In this document: positions 58,357 to 64,000 of the stretch, in pieces
Layout of the letters: every line of letters starts with the position of its first letter
Position numbering within the stretch: position 1 is the first letter of the stretch
Assembly (NCBI GenBank): GCA_003605115.1
Contig: QZKY01000011.1
Coordinates: forward strand, 124,001 to 188,000
Length of the DNA: 64,000 bases
Direction: 5' to 3'
DNA from: Oxalobacter sp.
Lineage (GTDB): Bacteria > Pseudomonadota > Gammaproteobacteria > Burkholderiales > Burkholderiaceae_D
Translations under genes and position numbers: made by a program
Notes under the pieces: model-generated
Databases searched by the model: none
The model's input: the letters and a program-made list of their open reading frames with translations, nothing else
What the model was told of the DNA's origin: nothing

Positions 58357-59076
58357 ATGAGCTGGTTTCCCTTCCTCAGAAAAAACAAGCCGGAATCGAC
58401 GACTGAGCGCAGTGAATTTTTCGCTGAAGTCGACGTGACGCCCGTCAAATCGCGGGGGCGGAGCAAGGCAAAGGAGGATCAGATTGATCCTGCACTGCCA
58501 GAGAAAAAGCGCGCCAGAAGACGTTTGGTCGGCGCCATTGTCATGACCTTGATTCTGGTGATCGCATTACCCTTGCTGCTGGATGCAGAACCCAAGCCCG
58601 TTTCGCAAGACATCGCCGTTCACGTATCTGCAAAGAGCAAGCCTGTCAGCCTGAGCGCCAGCAGTCCCGCAGAGGCAGCGCTTGCATCGACACCAGACAA
58701 CACGAACCCAGCACCGCAGAAAACTTCCGCCAGCGCAAGCAGCCAGCCTGAAGCGACACCAGCAAAAGGGGTAATAGCAGACGGGCAGAAATCGCTTGCT
58801 GCAGCCGAAAAACCATTGTCCGACGCAGCGAAGAATAGCGAGGCAAGGAGCAAAGTCATGATTCAGGTTGCGGCCTTGTCGTCAAAAGAAAAAGTTAAAG
58901 AGTTGCGCGCCAGACTTACCAAAGCTGGGTTCAAGTCCATGACGCAGAAAGTGGCCACAGCGGATGGCGAGCGCACGCGTGTGAGAGTGGGGCCATATCC
59001 CAGCAAGAAAGAGGCAGAGAAGGTCTGCCCGAAGTTAAGTAAAATGAAGCTGAAATGTACGCTGGTGTCGAATTGA
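58357..59076 (+). CDS. dedD: SPOR-domain protein, DedD-like
   Basis: Cell-division-associated peptidoglycan-binding protein. 239 residues: a cytoplasmic N terminus, one membrane helix (LVGAIVMTLILVIALPLLL), a Ser/Ala/Pro-rich linker, and a SPOR domain (MIQVAALSSKEKVKELRARL, RVRVGPYPSKKEAEKV) that in relatives binds denuded septal glycan. Starts 5 nt after folC. Confidence 0.92.
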   Translation: MSWFPFLRKNKPESTTERSEFFAEVDVTPVKSRGRSKAKEDQIDPALPEKKRARRRLVGAIVMTLILVIALPLLLDAEPKPVSQDIAVHVSAKSKPVSLSASSPAEAALASTPDNTNPAPQKTSASASSQPEATPAKGVIADGQKSLAAAEKPLSDAAKNSEARSKVMIQVAALSSKEKVKELRARLTKAGFKSMTQKVATADGERTRVRVGPYPSKKEAEKVCPKLSKMKLKCTLVSN

Positions 59077-59097
59077 TATCGCAAGAGGGTTTTCGCC

Positions 59098-59586
59098 TTG
59101 ACGATTTTTGATTATCTTGTGTTGTTTGTGCTGATATGCTCCGTGGTGATCAGCGCCTTTAACGGATTTGTAAAGGAAGGCTTGTCCTTCGCAGGATGGA
59201 ATGCTGCTTTCTGGATAGCGAATGCTTACGGTGAAGCGCTCTCGAAATTGCTACCGGATTTTTTTTCGAATAGTGCAGTTCTCTTGATTACGGCCTATGT
59301 TGTGCTGTTCGTTGGTGTGAAGTTGCTTGCGATGATGCTGGAAAAAATGCTCCAGCGCATGGTCGAAGAAGGTGGATACAAGACAGCCAATCGCGGATTA
59401 GGTGCATTGTTCGGGCTGGGAAAAGGGATTGTGATTGTACTGGCGGTCACGCTCTTGTGTGGCGCGACGGCGGTACCGCAGCAAGCTTTCTGGAAGCAGG
59501 CCTTGCTGAGTCCGGTAGCGGAAGCAGGCGTACGGATGATTTTGCCTCTGTTGCCATATGGTTTTGCACGACAGATACATTTTTAA
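59098..59586 (+). CDS. cvpA: CvpA-family membrane protein
   Basis: 162 residues with four hydrophobic segments (YLVLFVLICSVVISAFNGF, ILLITAYVVLFVGVKLL, GIVIVLAVTLL). TTG start at 59098 with GAGGG upstream. Named from colicin V production in E. coli; its molecular role is unclear. Lies directly before purF as in many proteobacteria. Confidence 0.93.
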   Translation: MTIFDYLVLFVLICSVVISAFNGFVKEGLSFAGWNAAFWIANAYGEALSKLLPDFFSNSAVLLITAYVVLFVGVKLLAMMLEKMLQRMVEEGGYKTANRGLGALFGLGKGIVIVLAVTLLCGATAVPQQAFWKQALLSPVAEAGVRMILPLLPYGFARQIHF

Positions 59587-59611
59587 AAATTGAAAACTTT
59601 AGGAGTCCACC

Positions 59612-61126
59612 ATGTGTGGTGTCGTCGGTGTTGTTTCATATGCCCCCGTTAATCAGCTGATCTATGACACGCTGCTACTTTTGCAGCATCGCGGTCAGGA
59701 TGCGGCAGGTATTGCAACCAATCGGGGTAATACCTTTTCGATGCACAAAGCGAATGGCTTGGTGCGTGACGTGTTCCGCACGCGGAACATGCGTACGCTT
59801 CAGGGGAATTCCGGCATCGGGCAGGTGCGTTATCCGACTGCTGGCACGTCCAGCGCAGAAGAAGCCCAGCCGTTCTACGTCAATGCGCCTTTCGGTATTA
59901 CGCTGGCGCACAACGGCAATCTGACCAACTGGGAACAGCTTCGCGCCGAAATGTTCCGCAATGATCGTCGTCACATCAACACCAATTCCGACTCTGAAGT
60001 GCTGCTGAACGTGCTTGCACATGAGATCGAATTGGCCACAACAGGTTCTCTCGACCCCGCTGCGGTGTTCAAGGCAGTGACGCAAGTGCACAAACGGGTG
60101 CGCGGTTCTTATGGTGTGGTGGCGCAAATTGCGGATTTCGGTTTGATTGCGTTTCGCGATCCCTTCGGCATTCGTCCTCTGTGCTTGGGCTTTTCCGAAA
60201 GTGACAAAGGCATCGAGTACATGATTGCCAGCGAATCGGCTGCGCTCGAAGGTATGGGCTTCAAGCTCCTGCGTGATGTGGCACCAGGAGAGGTCATCTT
60301 TATCGACCTCGAAGGCAAACTCTACAACCAGCAATGCGCTGAAAACCCTTCGCTGAACCCCTGTGCGTTTGAATATGTATACTTTGCACGACCGGATTCG
60401 ATCATCGACGGGGCTTCGGTGTATGCAACGCGCCTGAAGATGGGTGAATACCTCGCCGAAAAGATCAAGCGCGAATTTCGCAGCGGGGACATCGATGTGG
60501 TGATGCCCATTCCCGAATCCTCCCGTCCCTCAACGGTTGAGCTGGCCAGCAAGCTGAATCTGGAATACCGTGAAGGTTTTGTGCGGAATCGCTACATCGG
60601 CCGCACCTTCATCATGCCCGGTCAGGAAACGCGTTCGCGCTCCGTCCGCCAAAAGTTGAATGTGAATCCCTCTGAATTTAAAGGCAAGTCCGTGTTGCTG
60701 GTGGATGATTCCATCGTGCGCGGTACGACCAGCCGCGAGATCGTGCAGATGGCGCGTGCTGCGGGTGCGCGTCGCGTGATTTTTGCTTCGGCGGCACCGC
60801 CGGTAATGTATCCGAATGTGTATGGCATCGACATGCCGACACGCAGTGAGCTGATTGCACATGGACGCACCCAGGAAGAGGTGTGCCGGGAGATCACCGC
60901 CGATGCGCTGGTGTATCAGGATCTCGATGGATTGCGTCGTTCCATTTTCGATATCAATCCCGCACTGAAAAGCCTGGATGCTTCCTGCTTCGACGGCAAA
61001 TATGTGACCGGGGATATCACACCGGAATATCTGGATCGACTGGAAATGAATCGCAACAACGCGCGAGATGATGGCGATGAAATGGAGCGCTCGCAATTGA
61101 ATCTTAACTTGGCGCTGATCGACTGA
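59612..61126 (+). CDS. purF: Amidophosphoribosyltransferase
   Basis: First committed step of purine synthesis. 504 residues. The mature N-terminal nucleophile is the cysteine of MCGVVGVVSYAPVN; the glutaminase region has YPTAGTSSAEEAQPFYVN. PRPP binding is at VLLVDDSIVRGTTSREIV. Ribosome site TAGGAG. Confidence 0.97.
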   Translation: MCGVVGVVSYAPVNQLIYDTLLLLQHRGQDAAGIATNRGNTFSMHKANGLVRDVFRTRNMRTLQGNSGIGQVRYPTAGTSSAEEAQPFYVNAPFGITLAHNGNLTNWEQLRAEMFRNDRRHINTNSDSEVLLNVLAHEIELATTGSLDPAAVFKAVTQVHKRVRGSYGVVAQIADFGLIAFRDPFGIRPLCLGFSESDKGIEYMIASESAALEGMGFKLLRDVAPGEVIFIDLEGKLYNQQCAENPSLNPCAFEYVYFARPDSIIDGASVYATRLKMGEYLAEKIKREFRSGDIDVVMPIPESSRPSTVELASKLNLEYREGFVRNRYIGRTFIMPGQETRSRSVRQKLNVNPSEFKGKSVLLVDDSIVRGTTSREIVQMARAAGARRVIFASAAPPVMYPNVYGIDMPTRSELIAHGRTQEEVCREITADALVYQDLDGLRRSIFDINPALKSLDASCFDGKYVTGDITPEYLDRLEMNRNNARDDGDEMERSQLNLNLALID

Positions 61127-61148
61127 TTGTTGAAGTTGCCTAATTGTG

Positions 61149-61187
61149 TGACACCTCAAATGTAATGTTTGACACATGAAAATGTAA
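61149..61187. repeat. Direct repeat upstream of metZ
   Basis: TGACAC-N3-AAATGTAA (61149-61165) and TGACAC-N4-AAATGTAA (61170-61187), about 21-22 nt apart, two helical turns. Either a regulator-binding pair or the trace of a mobile-element end. TTGACA at 61169 could serve as a -35 box, but no good -10 follows. Confidence 0.5.
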
Positions 61188-61216
61188 CTCTCAATAAGTT
61201 CAGTGTTTAATTTTCG

Positions 61217-61240
61217 AAGTGCGGCCAGTGAGCCGCACTT
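61217..61240 (+). terminator. Hairpin after purF, before metZ
   Basis: A 9-bp perfect stem AAGTGCGGC (61217-61225) / GCCGCACTT (61232-61240). The following sequence TGTCTT is only partly T-rich, so it is a weak terminator or a leader hairpin for metZ, whose GGGAG site starts 10 nt later. Confidence 0.6.
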
Positions 61241-61261
61241 TGTCTTCATGGGAGTAAAACG

Positions 61262-62506
61262 ATGGACAACACCAAACCACTCGGGTTCACCACCACGCTG
61301 GTGCACAGCGATCACCAAAAATCGATCGAGCACGCCTCCATCCTTCGACCCGTTCATCATTCCGTCACCTTTGGTTATGCGACTTCTCGCGAAGTGGCTG
61401 AAGTGTTTCAGGGCAAAAAGCCAGGTTTTCGCTATGCACGCCAAGGCAACCCGTCCGTACTGGCGCTGGAAGAAAAGATTAACCAGATGGAAGGCGGGCT
61501 GAGCACAATTTGTTTTGCCAGTGGGATGGCGGCGATTGGCGTGATACCGCAGACGCTGTTGCGAGCAGGCGATCATGTGGTGTCGTCCTCGTTTTTATTC
61601 GGCAATACCAACAGTATTTGGCATACCATCGGACATCAAGGTATGGAAGTCTCCTTGGTCGATGCGACGGACGTCAAAAACGTTGAGGCGGCGCTGAAGC
61701 CCAATACGCGCATCGTCTATGTTGAAACGATTGCGAATCCGCGCACACAAGTTGCCGATCTCAAGCGCATTGGCGATTTGTGCAAGGCACGAGGCATTTT
61801 GTTTGCGGTGGATAACACCATGACCACGCCCTACCTGTTTCGGCCGAAATCCGTTGGTGCAGGGTTGTCGATCAATTCGCTGACCAAATCCATCAATGGT
61901 CACGGCAATGCCATGGGCGGTGCGATCACGGATACTGGCCTGTTCGACTGGACGACCTTCCCGAACATTTTTGAAAACATCAAAAGAAATAACCCGGAGC
62001 GGATGTGGGGTGCCGCACAAATACGTGTACGTGGTTTACGCGATTACGGTGCGGCACTGTCCCCGGAAACGGCCAGCCGTATTTCATCCGGCGCAGAAAC
62101 GCTGTCGCTGCGCATGGATCGTACCTGTGCCAGCGCGATGGGTGTGGCCAAGATGCTGGAAGCCGATTCACGTGTCAAGTCAGTTTACTATCCTGGTTTG
62201 TCATCGCATCCGCAACACAAATTGGCGAACGAACTTTTCAAAAATTACGGATCGATGTTCAGTTTTGAACTGCAAGACAATATTGACTATTATGACTATA
62301 TTGATCGCTTGAAGCTGCCGGTTTATGCGAGTAATTTGGGGGATACCCGTACATTGGTGATTCCGGTCGCACAAACGATTTATGCCGAAATCGGTCAGGA
62401 AGCGCGCGCCAAAGTCGGTATTGCAGAAAATTTGATTCGCGTGTCCATCGGCATTGAAGACACCGAAGACTTGCTGGAAGATTTTCGGCAGGCGCTGAAA
62501 GTATAG
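61262..62506 (+). CDS. metZ: O-succinylhomoserine sulfhydrylase/cystathionine gamma-synthase family protein
   Basis: PLP enzyme of the trans-sulfuration family, 414 residues. FASGMAAIGVIPQTLLRAGD, DNTMTTPYLFRP and the PLP-lysine block NSLTKSINGHGNAMGGA are seen, with SIGIEDTEDLLEDFRQAL at the end. Direct sulfhydrylation of O-succinylhomoserine to homocysteine is the usual role for the copy downstream of purF; cystathionine synthase activity cannot be excluded. Confidence 0.88.
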   Translation: MDNTKPLGFTTTLVHSDHQKSIEHASILRPVHHSVTFGYATSREVAEVFQGKKPGFRYARQGNPSVLALEEKINQMEGGLSTICFASGMAAIGVIPQTLLRAGDHVVSSSFLFGNTNSIWHTIGHQGMEVSLVDATDVKNVEAALKPNTRIVYVETIANPRTQVADLKRIGDLCKARGILFAVDNTMTTPYLFRPKSVGAGLSINSLTKSINGHGNAMGGAITDTGLFDWTTFPNIFENIKRNNPERMWGAAQIRVRGLRDYGAALSPETASRISSGAETLSLRMDRTCASAMGVAKMLEADSRVKSVYYPGLSSHPQHKLANELFKNYGSMFSFELQDNIDYYDYIDRLKLPVYASNLGDTRTLVIPVAQTIYAEIGQEARAKVGIAENLIRVSIGIEDTEDLLEDFRQALKV

Positions 62507-62529
62507 TCCTCCTTTATTCTGATCCAGTC

Positions 62530-63078
62530 ATGAGCGACACACGTCATCTCGAAGAACTGCGCTTCCGTTTCAACAACGGGGAGAAACTTGATTATATTTT
62601 TTTCTGGGGATATGAACAGAGTTTGTGCGGCATGAACGATGCCTGCCTCAGTCAATGGTATGAATCGCCTTTCGGGGTGGATGACTGTCGTTATCTCACT
62701 GCCGAACATTTCATGATGGCGGAAAAGGCGGCGCTCTTTGGTGACGAAGAAATGCGTCAGAAGATTCTGAACGCACAAACTCCGGCCGGAGCCAAGGCTT
62801 TGGGACGCAGGGTGCGCGGGTTTGACGAAGTCGTCTGGTGCCAGAACCGTTTTTCCATTGTCATGCGTGCAAACAAGGCCAAGTTTTCGCAGAACGAGGC
62901 TTTGCGTCATTTTTTGATTGGTACTGGCTCTCGTGTGCTGGTTGAAGCCAGTCCTGCCGATCCCGTATGGGGAATTGGCTTGGGGCAGGAAGATGCGCGG
63001 GTAAATAATCCCAATGAATGGCGCGGCTTGAACCTGCTGGGTTTCGCACTCATGCAAGTGCGCAAAAAAATTGCCTAA
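62530..63078 (+). CDS. NADAR-family N-glycosidase
   Basis: 182 residues in the NADAR (YbiA-like) family: FFWGYEQS, LSQWYESPFGVDD, LTAEHFMMAEKAALF, GRRVRGFDEVVW and SPADPVWGIGLGQ. Relatives cleave N-glycosidic bonds, for example of damaged riboflavin precursors or of ADP-ribose linked to bases. The conserved Glu/Trp pairs make an active enzyme likely. Start ATG at 62530, 23 nt after metZ. Confidence 0.85.
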   Translation: MSDTRHLEELRFRFNNGEKLDYIFFWGYEQSLCGMNDACLSQWYESPFGVDDCRYLTAEHFMMAEKAALFGDEEMRQKILNAQTPAGAKALGRRVRGFDEVVWCQNRFSIVMRANKAKFSQNEALRHFLIGTGSRVLVEASPADPVWGIGLGQEDARVNNPNEWRGLNLLGFALMQVRKKIA

Positions 63079-63115
63079 GTAGATCATCAGAGTAGGACAC
63101 TTGATCCTGACGACC

Positions 63116-63637
63116 ATGAGATTTGTTTACTGCACCTACGAAAGACATGCTTCACGCATCCTCGACATCTTCAATGAGGTCATCGTCAATTCAACAGCCC
63201 TATTTGATTACCAGCCACGTTCGCCTGAATCAATGATCGGATGGTTTGCAGCAAAACAGCAGCATCAATTTCCTGTTGTTGGCTATGAGGATGAGCGTGG
63301 CCATCTGCTGGGTTTTGCGACCTACGGCCGTTTCCGCGCTTGGCCAGCCTACAAATATACGGTCGAACATTCCATTTACATTCACCAAGACCATCGTGGG
63401 AAAGGTATTGGTCATCAGCTCTTGCAAGAGCTGATCAAGGAAGCGCAACGGCAGCAGTACCATGTGATGATCGGCGGCATTGAAGCCACCAACACGGGCA
63501 GCATTGCTTTGCATGAGGCATTGGGTTTCACCCATGCCGGCACAATCAATCAAGCAGGGTACAAATTTGGACGCTGGCTTGACTTGCGTTTTTACCAGCT
63601 TATTTTGCCGACGCCGCAGCATCCCACTGAAGATTGA
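63116..63637 (+). CDS. GNAT N-acetyltransferase (phosphinothricin acetyltransferase type)
   Basis: 173 residues from the ATG at 63116 (MRFVYCTYERHAS), chosen because family members begin at that point; a TTG 15 nt upstream has a closer AGGA. The acetyl-CoA loop is IHQDHRGKGIGHQLLQEL, then EATNTGSIALHEALGFTHAG. The family acetylates amino-group acceptors such as phosphinothricin or methionine derivatives; the real substrate is unknown. Confidence 0.85.
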   Translation: MRFVYCTYERHASRILDIFNEVIVNSTALFDYQPRSPESMIGWFAAKQQHQFPVVGYEDERGHLLGFATYGRFRAWPAYKYTVEHSIYIHQDHRGKGIGHQLLQELIKEAQRQQYHVMIGGIEATNTGSIALHEALGFTHAGTINQAGYKFGRWLDLRFYQLILPTPQHPTED

Positions 63638-63742
63638 GCTTCTTGATGCGTTTCGGAAACACGCCTCTCTAAATGAGGGGAGCGGGAATGTTATGATGCT
63701 GTTTTTTGTAAGCACTGTTGGCCAGAGACGAGTGGAAAAAAC

Positions 63743-64000
63743 ATGAACCGACCGATTCCCGATTATCACGATTACTTTATGAATATCGCCATGGCCGTGC
63801 GACGCAGAGCCAACTGCATGGGGAATCGCGTTGGCGCCATCATCGTTCTGGATAAACGCATCATTGCCACTGGCTACAACGGCACGCCAGCCGGTATGCC
63901 CAATTGCCTGGATGGTGGTTGTCATCGCTGCGGGAACCGCGATCACTATCCCTCCGGCTCCGGCTACGACCTGTGCATCTGCGTGCACGCGGAACAAAAT
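63743..64000 (+). CDS. dCMP deaminase-like zinc protein, N-terminal part (cut by window edge)
   Basis: 86 residues are visible. The start MNRPIPDYHDYFMNIAMAV and VRRRANCMGNRVGAIIVLDK lead to YNGTPAGMPNC, CHRCGN and CVHAEQN. The HAE motif holds the zinc histidine and proton-shuttling glutamate of cytidine/deoxycytidylate deaminases; the two zinc cysteines (PCxxC) must lie beyond the window. The family deaminates dCMP to dUMP for thymidylate synthesis. The ATG at 63743 is preceded by GAGTGG. Confidence 0.85.
   Translation, partial: MNRPIPDYHDYFMNIAMAVRRRANCMGNRVGAIIVLDKRIIATGYNGTPAGMPNCLDGGCHRCGNRDHYPSGSGYDLCICVHAEQN

Noticed and set aside
61127-61261. SAM riboswitch upstream of metZ
   Set aside because: The 135-nt leader has only one 9-bp hairpin and a direct repeat; no multi-helix SAM-binding architecture is visible.
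60530-61576. Minus-strand open frame (348 codons) across purF and metZ
   Set aside because: Crosses two certain genes; composition typical of shadows.
63230-63997. Minus-strand open frame (255 codons) across the GNAT and dCMP-deaminase-like genes
   Set aside because: Both plus-strand genes show clear motifs; this frame shows none.
1-64000. CRISPR array, prophage, rRNA operon or plasmid origin
   Set aside because: No regular spaced repeats, phage structural genes, rRNA sequence or iteron clusters were seen.

Overview
The window looks like chromosomal DNA of a betaproteobacterium in the order Burkholderiales, probably Oxalobacteraceae close to Herminiimonas or Janthinobacterium. This is inferred from protein character, moderate G+C and gene order, not from a search. 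The main support is the run leuC-(small lipoprotein)-leuD-leuB-asd-fimV-truA-trpF-trpB-trpA-accD-folC-dedD-cvpA-purF-metZ, which is a familiar housekeeping backbone in this group. I see no phage, no intact insertion sequence, no CRISPR array and no rRNA.

Layout. 1-9.4 kb: the start of a PRPP-synthetase-like gene, sodB, a two-gene signalling operon (CHASE hybrid histidine kinase plus a double-receiver EAL phosphodiesterase), a decayed bacteriohemerythrin, apt and a small acidic protein. 9.4-19.3 kb: mqo, glcB and a divergent LysR regulator with a clear dyad in between, then a hydantoinase-A-like ATPase paired with a histone-deacetylase-family hydrolase, and a PPi-type phosphofructokinase. 19.4-26.8 kb: tRNA-Arg(ACG) followed by an arsenic island: arsR-arsC-arsM-acr3 with an ECF sigma factor as last gene, a thioredoxin/CcdA-like membrane fusion, an ArsP-like permease, a mini-thioredoxin and a ProC-like reductase. 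26.8-27.7 kb: a scar made of two broken genes. 28-43 kb: zinc-ribbon peptide, peroxiredoxin, wrbA, a trehalose cluster (membrane-sensor/OtsA fusion, OtsB, GH15), a cysteine-cluster protein, aroC, an MFS transporter, a hydrolase, and a large GAF-LOV-GAF-PAS-GGDEF-EAL protein. 43-62.5 kb: the biosynthetic backbone (leucine, aspartate family, tryptophan, fatty acid, folate, purine, methionine). 62.5-64 kb: a NADAR protein, a GNAT acetyltransferase and the start of a dCMP-deaminase-like gene.

How the genes work together. The arsenic island covers sensing (ArsR), arsenate reduction (ArsC), As(III) efflux (Acr3), As(III) methylation (ArsM) and probably efflux of trivalent methylarsenicals (ArsP-like). 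The adjoining thiol-redox proteins could keep arsenic or the reductase in the reduced state. Mqo and malate synthase G join glyoxylate to malate oxidation. Both EAL proteins keep the phosphodiesterase residues but have altered GGDEF sites, so the window leans towards c-di-GMP breakdown.

Most notable points: a LOV-type photosensor signature with exact residue spacing in the 1066-aa EAL protein; a trehalose-6-phosphate synthase with a membrane sensor module on its N terminus; the HyuA/HDAC gene pair with an extra zinc ribbon on the HDAC; the redox module and sigma factor attached to the ars operon; and two copies of a palindromic intergenic element whose arms show compensating base changes.
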